Source: Blasia pusilla (Eukaryota > Marchantiophyta > Marchantiopsida > Blasiales). Taken from it: a DNA stretch of 64,000 nt. Of the stretch, positions 54,690-64,000 are shown in pieces. A program made the position numbers and the translations under genes. The number at the start of each line of letters is the position of its first letter. Positions within the stretch are counted from its first letter, which is position 1. Below the pieces are notes generated by a model that saw nothing but the letters and a program-made list of their open reading frames with translations, did no database searches and was not told where the DNA came from. Location of the stretch: assembly GCA_050084515.1 (NCBI GenBank), contig CM114272.1, positions 39,494,001 through 39,558,000 on the forward strand. The letters are read 5' to 3'.

Positions 54690-55215
54690 ATTTGGTGCTG
54701 TTTGGAGATGTATTAGGCATTTTATGCATCTCAGGTTTTTGGTTGATGTACCTCTAGCGCATAGTACGGTGTAGCCTCTCCATGCAGGTGATATTTTCAG
54801 GTGTTGCGAGTCCGACTAGCACGTCATCAACCCGCGGCAGAGAAGCTATTGCCTTAGAATTGTGTGGTGGATTTTGTGGATTCAGTGGGCGCCACGTTTG
54901 GTGGATTGTGTTACCTTGATTTCCATTTGCGATTGGAGGGTTGTCGTTGGACTTCTTGTGTTTGGATCACCTCCATCGTTGCTTCTTGCTTGCGCGCCCA
55001 TTGTTAGGGTTGACGCTGATTTCCAGAGTAGTGTTACTCCGGTGTGCTACTGGTAGTGAGGCTGGAGTGATGACTAGTAGACCGTGGGAGGCTTCTTGTG
55101 GTGATGACATGTTAGGTTGCCTACACCCATAGCTAGTAGACCTAGAATAGTATAGCGACATCGACGTCACTTGGTTACTTGGTGGTGATAATTTGGTGGT
55201 GGTGAGGCATCGGCG
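54690..55215 (+). other. Leader region of element H
   Basis: Noncoding; precedes the gag of a B-like element. LTR and PBS could not be identified. Confidence 0.35.
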
Positions 55216-56412
55216 TTGGTCATCACGGAGCCGTCGGGTGGTCAGGTTGGGGACCGTGGTGGTTTCACACGGAGTGGATTTAGGTATCGGCTATCTTTTC
55301 CACTTCCAACAGTTGATGAAGAGGAGGACGAGGGTGTTCCAAACACCGAGTCTTCTACGTTGTTATCGAGTGTTGCAGCTCCATTGATTTGGGATATGGA
55401 CGGGATATATGGGGCCATGAAGGGCCCACGACAATACTCGGGTGCAGTGGGCACCATTGAGTTGGAGGACTTCATGCAGGAGTTTGATACGTGGTGTGAT
55501 ATGCAGATGTTGCGGAACGCCACGTTGTTTACACCCTTCTTGGCTTGGAAGGGGTTGTTTCAGCACTTGGAGGGACCACCCATGGATGATTACCATGAGT
55601 TTAGGAAAGACCATGTTGCTGAGATTGAGGCGTGAGACAATATTGGTCTCCAGGCTATGTGTCTATCACCCATGGTGGTTTTGGTAGTAGTGCTCCTACT
55701 ATGCCCGGCCCACCGAGCGTTGAGTGGTACAGTACGAGCCGGAGTGGGGGTACCAAAGTGGAGGTACTCATGGAGGTACCCGGTGGGGGTACTAGTGGAG
55801 GTACTAGTGCCCCACCATCGTTTCGCCGATTTGCTGAGTTCTTCAAGAGGTTGAAGAAGAACTATCGGGGAGTGAAGACAGAGAAGTTGAGGAGTCTTCA
55901 AGAATTTGAGCGAAAAGACGGTGAGAGTCTTCATGAGACATACACTCGTATGCGACGCTTGATTTCACTTACCAGGGTGTGGCGAGGCTCAGGCGGTCTA
56001 GTTTTGGTATGGGATCTTGGGAGAGAGTTGCGCGCAGTGGTACGTGATGCTACTCTTATGAGTGATGATTCACCCACATTGACCCATGTGTTTGCTCTAT
56101 CTGAGAAGATTGAGCTTAACATGGTGAAGGGGAGAGTGGTGACATCCGCATTCAGTAGGGATACAACAACTACTTCTCGTGTTCAGCAGCCCACCTCACA
56201 ATCTCATAGTAGTGGTGGTGGTAGTAGTAGTGGGAGTCGTGGGGGGTATGCACGACCTCAGTCAGGTCCTAGAGTGACACTTGCGCAGAGACCATTGCCT
56301 TCATTTGCTGCCCCGCAGCAAGGACAGTCATGTTGGACATGAGGTGATCATGTTAGGAAGTTTTGTCCCCAAGAGGATGGGAGACGGACTTTGGAGGATG
56401 GGCCTAAGTCGG
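55216..56412 (+). pseudogene. H: gag of a B-family Ty3/gypsy element, interrupted by M2
   Basis: YSGAVGTIELEDFMQEFDTW, LEGPPMDDYHEFRKDHVAEI and KDGESLHETYTRMRRLISL match the B gag at 300-820. A Ser/Gly-rich stretch, then a knuckle start, SCWT-stop-GDHVRKFC, where the stop replaces a conserved residue. M2 is inserted after 56412. The protein is broken by a stop near 55633 and shifts. Confidence 0.8.
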
Positions 56413-56466
56413 GAGGTGCGGTAAGAGGAGAGGAAGAGAGGAGAGAGGAGAGAGGAGAGAGGAAAC
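56413..56466 (+). repeat. M2 left terminal inverted repeat
   Basis: GA-rich terminus as in M1 at 2515. The shared outermost bases of the two copies (GAGGTGCGG) support the placement of the element end. Confidence 0.7.
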
Positions 56467-56819
56467 TACCTTCAACCGTAAGAGATACTTTTTTTTAAGA
56501 GAGTTTCCATTGGGTTGAAGAGAGGAAACTTTTTGTGTGAATTTTTTTGCACTTTTTTGTTCAGTTATTAAGCAGTCCCACAGTTTTTTTTTCTCTTCCA
56601 TATTTTGGCAACCCAACTGAGTCCGACCGGTTGCAAATTGCACAAAATATACAAAACTGAAAAATCACTGGAATCATAAGTGTGGAACCAATCACTTTTT
56701 CCATCCAAGGTCTGGAAACAATCTACCATTTGCCCTGGGTTGAATAGAGTTCAAGCTAAAAGTGAAGGTTCTTGAAAAATGAAAGTACAATCTAAAACCT
56801 CAGTTTGCATCCTCAAAGT

Positions 56820-59800
56820 GGTTTGTTTAAAATACTTCGCACTTCTTTGAGGGACAGAATTGGTTGGTGGATTCCTACTCCTACCTCCGACTCTCTTAAA
56901 ACTACCAGCAACACATAGTACATATGCTTACAAGGGAAATACCTTTTGCCACTTGTCTCTCTTTGGACAAAGTCATCACATGAACATGTGGGAAAACAAC
57001 AGATGTGCACCACATACACCCCTGTGACACTTGAATTTATAGTGTTGTTCCTAACCCAATACATCCTTCCTATTCCATTGCCACTCAAGACATCTTTCAT
57101 GGCGATAATCTCCATTTTTGCCTCCCGAGCTGATGCAATTCGCTTTGCTCTCTCCATCATTGGCCTACACATTCTGTTTCTCTTCACCCCATTTCTAGAC
57201 TCAAACAGAAATAGTGGATTGAGATCATCCACCTTCTTCGGGTACATGTTGACATCAATCTTGGGTTGAATACAAAATGCAAAGGTCTATGTAATGCAAA
57301 CATGCTCTGAACTTCCCCCGTCTACGAGTCTGAAACCGGCACTTGTAAGATTGTCCACTTCGTCTTGAGTGCGATTCACTCTGCGATGGGCCAAATCGTG
57401 GGGGTATTCCCCGGAGCTCAAATGGCAGCCGGATAAGACTTCCGGAAAGCGCAAGATTCATTTGGGCAGAAGAAGTACTTCAATTGATCCCCGGTCCTCG
57501 TGAAACAATCAAAGGTTTTGAGTCCCCAAAACCCAGGCAGTGGTCGTCTAGTCCTTGTACAGTTCTTATTTAGGAAAGTGTCGCATGCTCCCCTAATGCC
57601 ATCAGATCCTGCCCTGCATGTGGATCCACGTCCTGGGTTGCTCCGAGATATATGCCACCGTTTTAGGTTGCAATCCACCTCCATTACCTGAATCCCATAT
57701 TGTTGAACCATCCCAGTGACAGGATGTTGCGAACTTCCAGCAACGGAGGGCTTTTGAAATAAAACATTCACTGATTTTGGAGAAGTAACTCCATCACGGA
57801 TTTGGGACGGGTCCGGGGTCCCCGAATACCTGGGCGGCGTAATTTACTCATCCAAATCAATCACGGATTCGTTCCTTGATGTTGCCTCTTCACCGCCTGA
57901 AGTCAAGATACTTATCCGGTCTCCACGAGTCTCGCTCGGAGTGCTCTACCACCATCTCAGTATGGGACGCGTCTTGAAACCCGCCCACGAATATCCCCAC
58001 CAATGTGTACGTCTTGCTCGAGGGGGAGTTCCTACGCATATGCAGTTGAAGGCTTCCACGTACATTTTTCATCACGAGATCTCACGGCCATACTGACATA
58101 GAGCTCGTAGATCGACGGCCCCCTTCCTTTTGTTATGCCTTTTGTGAGGAAGATATGGGATGCTGCAGACTGTAGCATTGCTCTTGCCAGGTCTTGTTGG
58201 CATGCCTCCACAAGTGAAATTCGTTGGCATGCTTGTGACGACCTCCATGACGAATGAACACTTTCTGCTCCACTTGTGTTGGGGCAGAGGGCATTTTCAT
58301 GAATGTTCAATCCTTGCAACGACGGCAATATAAGAAGGGAACAAAAATAACTCAGGAGTCAAAGAAATAAGCTACCTGTCGGAACCAGACGGATTGCAAG
58401 GCCAAGGTATCCCATGAACAACTCTGCGACCCGTCGGGTCCCGACGTGTTGCAACCTTAAACCCACCTACTGCAACCCGTCGGAACCAGACGGGTTGCAA
58501 GGCCAAGGCATCCCATGAACGACTCTGCGACCTGTTGGGTTCCGACGTGTTGCAACCCTAAATCCACCTACTGCAACCCGTCGGATTTAGACAGGTTGCA
58601 AGGTCGAGGCATCCCATGAACGACTTTGTGATCCGTCGGGTCCCGACGTGTTGCAACCCTAAACCCACTTACTGCAACCCGTCGGATTCAGACGGGTTGC
58701 AAGAACCTGTGGCCACTCTGGAAGATCCAAGTGCAAGTCATCCGAAACCCATCCGGGTCGAACTATTTGCAGGCCTTGTATACATGCAACTTGCATACTT
58801 GTCTATGGGTTGCACCAAAATTCCGGATGCAACCCGTCGGTTTCCGTCGGGTTGCACACTCGGGCAACCCGTCGCATCCGACAGCTTGCTTGGTTTCTTC
58901 GGTTTGAAATCCCTATAGTTCCCACGCTTCTCAACTTGAGCTGCAACTTTACAAACAATTCTCAGCGTGAGCTTGACAAGACAAAATAGTGAACTCACCT
59001 GCCGTATGAAGTTTCCCCATTGCCTCATACGTACAGTCCACCAACTCAACCAAGAGCACAACTCTTTGTACTTCCCCTCAATCGCATGCTTCCTCCACCA
59101 CTCATGAAGTTCTTCTTGGCATTCCATGGCCTGCTTCAAGGTTTTGCTGTCCTTGCAGCGTTGGAGTAGAGTGACATGCTCTGTCCTCTTATTCTCCTTG
59201 ATGCAAGATTTGGTGTACCGGGTCATAGACTGTTGCCAATGGAAAGCATTTGACCTTTCCCTCTCCGGTTGAACCTCTCCACCCCAGAACACTTCCCGCA
59301 TAGCAATCCACCCAGGTTGTGCATTGTCTGCCATGAACCCATAAATTTCCGGAGGTGGCCTTTTGTTTTCCTTCACCACCTCCAATAAGAGTAACCAGCA
59401 CATCTTCAAAGTGCCAACGCGTCTTACGCTTTACTTCACAGACAAATATAGTTTTGAGTCCCTTCTCCACATGGTCATAAACGTGAGCACCCATCGTCAA
59501 CCATCCGTTCAGCACTCTGTAGCAAATATCAAAGCTTACCCAGCTGCCATAAAGATCTTCCCCTTCCCTCATTTGATCTATAAGATTGAGGCCACTCGAC
59601 GGACCTGTGGTTGACATTTTGAAGACCTAGGCCCTCGATCCCTCGCCTCCTTGGCCCATGAACTGCCATCTCTGAATGAATGGAAATCTGGAGTTGGCCT
59701 TGATTCTGGCGATGGCATCCATTTCGGCCGTCTTTCCATCCAGAACTCGTATTTGACGCAGCAAATTCCGGAAGCATTCAGGATCAGCAAGAAATGCAAG

Positions 59801-61045
59801 ATTTTCCCAGAGTTGTTTCTCCTCACCCACCGTGATCTCGCCCTGTCCAAGGATTCCAAGCAATTGTTCACAAATTTGTGATGTCGTTGTGAGCTTGATC
59901 ACTCCAGGCTTTGAACCCGGAGAGTCTTTGTAGACCTCGGCAACTTTCTTTGCCATATCCTCCTTGATGTGTCTCTGAATTACATCGGTCATAGGATGAA
60001 TGTGGGAGCCAACATGAACTGCCAGCCTTGTGTACTCTGACGTGGAGCCCAAGTCGTGGACAATGAAAAATATGTATGCAAGACACGCTCCAACGCTGAA
60101 GGGTGATGCTTGACAATGAGGACATCGATGGCCTCCTGGTGGTATGGTGGCACCGACCTGCGTATGGAGTTTCTGCATTCTTGGGGGGGAAATTGCGACG
60201 TATTGACTCACTCGTTGCAGTCTAGATACGTGCATGCTGGACTTCTACACTCCAAGGCTCCAACGCATTGGTGGCAGGATACAATCCAAGGACCATCTGG
60301 GATTGAAGCACTAGTCCGTTGAAGCCTGCACCATCGATGACAATCAGACTTTTTGTCCATACCCTTCAGCGTCCTCCATCTTTCTTTTGAGCAGGAGCAG
60401 CAAGTGGAGGCAACTCAAAAATGCAATTACCATAAATGCGTGGCGGCTAAATTGTCGACAAGAATGTGCTTGAACATTTTCAAGGCCAAAGACGAAAGCA
60501 AACTATTGCCGATACTCGCAAGAGAACAGTAGGCGGACGAGAGGGCCGTCGGTGTCCAAGCAGATCCACTTGAGTGGATCTTCGGACACCGACCATTCCG
60601 GAATAACAATGATAACATCCGGAATCTCTTCAAGAAGAACAACATTGTTACGAGCGTGTGAAGTTGAGAGTCGAAGCCGGATCTACTGATCTAGGAGTTG
60701 CAAAAGTAGAGCTCGGAGCACTAGGAAATTCTCGACCGTCTACTTGGGAAACAGAGGAATTCAGGGGCAGGCCGTAAACTCTGTATTGACCATTTGCTAT
60801 AGGTAGGAGATTCCATACTTTACGGTCTGCGATCACAGTTCGGACTGTCTCACCTATTATGTCCTCCGTACTGTCCACCTAACATCCTTGGATACAAAGA
60901 TGGTTCCAATTTGGAGAAGAAATCGAACAGAGAGAAAATTTTCATCCACTGCTATGAAAGACTCAAGAGCTTGCGGTCGAACGATTTCTGATTGAGGAAG
61001 GGTCGCCAAATGATTGCCACAAGTGAGCTTCACATAATTATCCAT
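56820..61045 (-). pseudogene. MULE-like SWIM transposase (M2), decayed
   Basis: The same gene as in M1, better preserved in the middle: 58738-59409 reads IYGFMADNAQPGWIAMREVF, SNAFHWQQSMTRYTKSCI and EELHEWWRKHAIEGKYKEL without interruption, and 59627-60235 is a long open N-terminal stretch. The SWIM finger (CSCDDFVQRETSGKRYFPCK then HMYYVL) is at about 56900-57000. The start codon is near 61045 (MDNYVKLTCGNHL). Frameshifts remain. Comparing M1 and M2 would let the ancestral reading frame be inferred by alignment. Confidence 0.75.
58314..58998 (-). repeat. Palindrome-filled intron of the M2 transposase gene
   Basis: Donor as in M1; at the acceptor the AG is altered by one base (TTGCAAGG), possibly using a shifted AG. 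The ~110-bp unit (palindrome, GAGGCATCCCATGAACGA, second palindrome, CTAAACCCAC) is present three times between 58376 and 58700, against about 1.5 times in M1, so the array expands and contracts. Confidence 0.75.
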
Positions 61046-61359
61046 TCCCAGAAATTTTGTATGGGAGGAGAGTGAGAATGAGAATGAGAATGAGAATTTT
61101 TAATTTATAGTGAATAAGAAATCAGATACTCCTAACAGAATTTTACTAACAAGATGAAGTTCGGTAGGTGAAATTGTCTGACACAATGGATTCAATTCTG
61201 TTGCAATGTGTTACCGGATTTGGGAAGCAGAGACGTGGGTTGCAAAGCACACTTCATTTTGTTGTCTGACACAATGGATTCAATTCTATTGAGTTACCAA
61301 GACTCCAACGGAGTCCTGGTAACTCAACATTTAACCCAAGCTAAGCGAAGCCTGCAACC

Positions 61360-61987
61360 CATCGGCTTCGGACGGGTTGCACGCTTCTGCCTTACCTTCA
61401 AACGCAAACATGATCGAAGCTGGCAACCCGTCGCTCTCCGACGAGTTGCTCGGATACCGCTCCTTCTTGCCCGAACATGGCGGAGGCTTGCAATCCGTCG
61501 GCATCAGACGGGTTGCCCAATTATCTCACGGTGTAACACTTACATGAAGGAAGCATGCAAACCGTCTGTTCCCGACGAGTTCCGCGGGTGCCGCACCTTC
61601 TTGCCCAAAGACGGCGAGGCGTGCAACCAGTCGCCCTCCGACGGGTTGCGTAAGGGCCTCGCCTTGTTTCGCTTACATGAAGGAAGTGTGCAACCTGTCG
61701 GCCTCCGACAAGTTGCACGGGAAGCCCGCGTTGTAAACCCTTGACGAGGGAAGCGTGCAACCCAATGGTCTCCGACGGGTTGTGCGCGTACGTCCCGTTC
61801 TTGTCTGAAGACGGCGGAGGCGCGCAACCTGTCGATCTCCGAGGGGTTGCGTGGGTACCTCGCGTTCTTGTCCGAAGACGGCGGAGGCGCTCAACCTGTC
61901 GGTCTTCGACGGGTTGCTCGCGCACCTCGCATTATCTTCCCAGGACGGCGGAGGCGCGCAACCTGTTGGACTCTGACGGGTTGCCAT
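61360..61987. repeat. Palindrome array in the M2 divergent promoter region
   Basis: About ten palindromes with spacers sharing CGAAGACGGCGGAGGCG with the M1 array. Order and centre bases differ from M1. It ends about 90 bp before the TATA box at 62074. Confidence 0.8.
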
Positions 61988-62073
61988 TTTTCACGTCCAG
62001 TCTTCCGTAACGGCCGGCACGTTGCCGTTGAAAGGACGACGCGACCCAACGGTCAGCCCAACGGCTAGAAAAG

Positions 62074-62080
62074 TATAAAT
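62074..62080 (+). promoter_or_regulatory. TATA box of the M2 ParB-like gene
   Basis: TATAAAT in the same context as 7905 in M1, about 250 bp before the ATG. Confidence 0.6.
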
Positions 62081-62326
62081 AGGGTAGAAATTGCTCATTT
62101 CCGGTTTCTCATTTTGCGATCTCCATTGCAGTAGCCGATCAGATACCAAGGGGCGTTTCACACGGCGAGTCATCGCGAGACGATACGAGGGAACGAGAGC
62201 AAGGCGGTTCGACCGAACGATCGCGAGACGATTCGAGCTACCCATCAAGGCGACTCATCTCGACATCTGCAAGGCAACTAATCAAGTGATTCATCGTGGA
62301 CATAGGTGGAGGAATTTCCGGGAAAA

Positions 62327-62954
62327 ATGACGAGGAAAAAAACTCAAGCAAACAAGTCTGGGAGCTTCACTCCGAAGTCCATTAGGACTCTGTCCAAGAT
62401 CTCCGTGGCCTCGTTCGGAAAATGAGATAAGGCAGCAGGAAATCAAGGAGCGGGAAAGGGAAGCAGAGATGCACAACCATGAGCTTCTTGCAAAACATGT
62501 ACAAGAGGCGCTCGATAAACAGAACGCAGAGGCTGAGATGTCGCAGGCCTTGAAGAAAAGGATCGCCGACGAAAAGCGAGAAAAGAAGCGTCTGGACGCG
62601 TCGGTGAGGAGAGCAGAATTGGCTAAAGCGAGGAGGGAAAAAGAAATAGCCACTGACGACAGCCTTGCCCGTCCAACCAAAAGTGTTGAGATGCGGGAAA
62701 TATCCCTGATGAAGTCCAGGGACACAATCAATATAGCGGAAACGGCAGAAGTTCAAATCACGGACGATGAGGTCACGAGGACCGCCAGCGTGGAGATGGT
62801 GGACATTGCTGAAGAAGCAGGAGAGCGGCCATCCTCGTCTCCAAGCCCGGCGGAAGAAATTGACCTCTATCGGATCGACGAGTTCACTGTGGACTTGCCA
62901 GCTGCTGTCTCAGAAAAGTTGGTTGGTCAAGAAACCGACCCAATCTTCGAGCGG
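62327..62954 (+). pseudogene. ParB-like/DNA methyltransferase gene of M2, exon 1
   Basis: Starts MTRKKTQANKSGSFTPKSIR and, after a short shifted patch near 62395, runs open from 62440 to the GTAAGA donor at 62955: HNHELLAKHVQEALDKQNAE, ALKKRIADEKREKKRLDASV, then an acidic Ser-rich linker ending QETDPIFERV. It is charged, helical and probably coiled-coil. It has no homologue I recognise outside M1. Confidence 0.72.
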
Positions 62955-63052
62955 GTAAGAGAGGATCTGGGTTTTTTGAATTATGTGAAGGCCCATCTTG
63001 CAATTCATTGGCAATTGAGTGAAGCTTATTCATCTTGTCCCGGTTCTGACAG

Positions 63053-63525
63053 GTGGTAAAGCGGATGGCACTGATGGAGGGCCACAACGCCCCGAGAATT
63101 CCACTCTGCCGATTGCGGACAATAGAGTACGTCCGCGAAATTCAGTTCGACGAGGATATCGCGAAGCTCAAACAATCGGCGGTGACAGCATCCTACGTCA
63201 ATAGCTTCCCCCCGTTCTATGTTCAGCCTTATGATGAGCATGGAACCCAAGCCCTAGTTACGGAGGAGGACTTGGAAAAGCTTGACATATTCTAGAGGAT
63301 GAGAGACCAGGATTTCAGAAGGCAAGTAGAGGGCACGGAATTCAACTGGATGAGGAATCTGCATTTCTTCATCTGGGATGGAAATCACAGGTTCATGGCA
63401 TGGAAAAAGTTTGCAAAGGAGCGCCCAAACTCCTTGGAGGCACATTTTTGCGTGAAGGCAATGGTCCTTCATCCATACCCTCATCACATGGCGATGGTGG
63501 AGATGGCCATGCATGCTATGAACAC
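63053..63525 (+). pseudogene. ParB-like/DNA methyltransferase gene of M2, exon 2 (ParB/Srx-like)
   Basis: Acceptor CTGACAG at 63052, donor GTAAG at 63526, phase 0. IPLCRLRTIEYVREIQFDED, KLKQSAVTASYVNSFPPFYV, then HFFIWDGNHRFMAWKKFAKE and FCVKAMVLHPYPHHMAMVEM. This order (IPL-x2-L, R near 20, substrate strand, DGNHR box) fits the ParB/sulfiredoxin N-terminal domain, which binds CTP in chromosomal ParB and is often fused to DNA methylases in phages (established for ParB families, inferred here). One in-frame TAG lies near 63292, aligned with a serine in M1. No helix-turn-helix is visible. Confidence 0.62.
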
Positions 63526-64000
63526 GTAAGTTTCTTCTTGCTGCAAACTGTCGGACTCCGACAAGTTGTTTGGGTCGCCACTGTTGTTGGGATGCTTTTG
63601 GCCAAACGCAACTCGTCGGAGTCCGACGAGTTGCTCGATTGATGAATGGGTTAGGATGTTTTTGGCCGAAAGCAACTCGTCGGACTCCGACGAGTTGCTC
63701 GAATGATGAATGGGTTAGGATGTTTTAGGCCGAAAGCAACTCGTCGGACTCCGACGAGTTGTTCGACTGACCACAGGTTTAGTATGTTTTTGGCCCAAAG
63801 CAACTCGTTGGAGTCTGACGGGTTGCTTGACTCGAAGCTATTTTTGGAGGTTTTTTTATATTTTTGGCCGAAAGCAACTCGTCGGATTCCGACCGGTTGC
63901 ATTCGGAAGTTGGAAGCTACCTTTTTCGCGTCAAATTGCAACTTTCATTGCAATTGCGCAACATGTTGGACTCCGACGGGTTGCTATGTTCACTTTTGAT
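63526..64000 (+). repeat. M2 intron 2: palindrome array, 64-bp period
   Basis: Copies start at 63543, 63608, 63672, 63736, 63800 and 63874. Four consecutive starts are exactly 64 bp apart, separated by spacers such as GATGAATGGGTTAGGATGTT. Most have arms CAACTCGTCGG/CCGACGAGTTG around an ACT, AGT or ATT centre. The array continues to the window end. Confidence 0.85.

Larger units (their letters stand above)
56413..64000. mobile_element. M2: second MULE-like element (left part; runs off the window)
   Basis: Begins GAGGTGCGGTAAGAGG exactly as M1 and keeps the same order: GA-rich end, minus-strand SWIM transposase, palindrome-filled intron, divergent promoter with palindrome array, TATA box, and exons 1 and 2 of the plus-strand ParB-like gene. 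M2 has no LTR element in exon 1, so it shows the uninterrupted arrangement. The right end is outside the window, so its target duplication (expected CTAAGTCGG, 56404-56412) cannot be verified. Confidence 0.85.

Noticed and set aside
63526-64000. CRISPR array (regular ~27-bp repeats with ~37-bp spacers)
   Set aside because: Repeats are palindromic and variable, the spacers are themselves repeated, the context is eukaryotic transposon introns, and no cas-like genes are present.

Overview
This window is a eukaryotic, almost certainly streptophyte (plant or charophyte-grade), intergenic region made nearly entirely of nested transposable elements. The evidence is Tat/Athila-like and chromovirus Ty3/gypsy elements, a plant-type Helitron, tRNA-Asp and tRNA-Met primer-binding sites, and GT-AG introns. 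I see no ordinary host gene, rRNA or tRNA gene. The species cannot be named from the sequence alone; a retroelement DNMT3-like methylase points away from flowering plants (inference).

Layout. (1) 1-2514 and 25691-about 31332 are two halves of one Ty3/gypsy element, called B here. It has gag, protease, a C5-cytosine DNA methyltransferase domain, RT, RNase H, integrase and a C-terminal PHD finger. (2) B is split by a large DNA transposon, M1 (2515-25690), flanked by a precise 9-bp target duplication. M1 carries a minus-strand MULE-like transposase with a SWIM zinc finger. On the plus strand it carries a multi-exon gene that I read as a ParB/Srx-like domain joined to a bacterial-type beta-class DNA methyltransferase. 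(3) Exon 1 of that gene is interrupted by a complete LTR retrotransposon, A (8316-19071; LTRs of about 1.2 kb, ATGCA target duplication, tRNA-Asp PBS, third ORF after integrase). (4) 31333-39000 holds a truncated relative of B (C), an LTR-like piece, and AT-rich decayed repeats. (5) 38999-45904 is a minus-strand chromovirus (E), fused to a minus-strand relative of A (G, 45905-about 50140). (6) About 50140-52925 is a decayed minus-strand Helitron, followed by a fragment of a second chromovirus (F). (7) 54690-56412 is the 5' part of a B-like element (H), broken at 56413 by a second copy of the MULE-like element (M2), which runs off the window end.

The most notable content is two unrelated DNA methyltransferases, each on its own mobile element: a DNMT3-like C5 enzyme in the retroelement, and an N4C/N6A-type enzyme with a ParB-like domain in the DNA transposon. 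The DNA transposon also carries dozens of a ~27-bp perfect or near-perfect palindrome (half-site GCAACCCGTCGGA). They lie in regularly spaced arrays confined to its introns and the shared promoter region between its two divergent genes. Arm-to-arm compensatory changes indicate that the palindrome itself is maintained. Whether the palindrome, the ParB-like domain and the methylase form one functional system is a hypothesis. All copies here are decayed by stop codons, so the window shows the architecture but not an active element.
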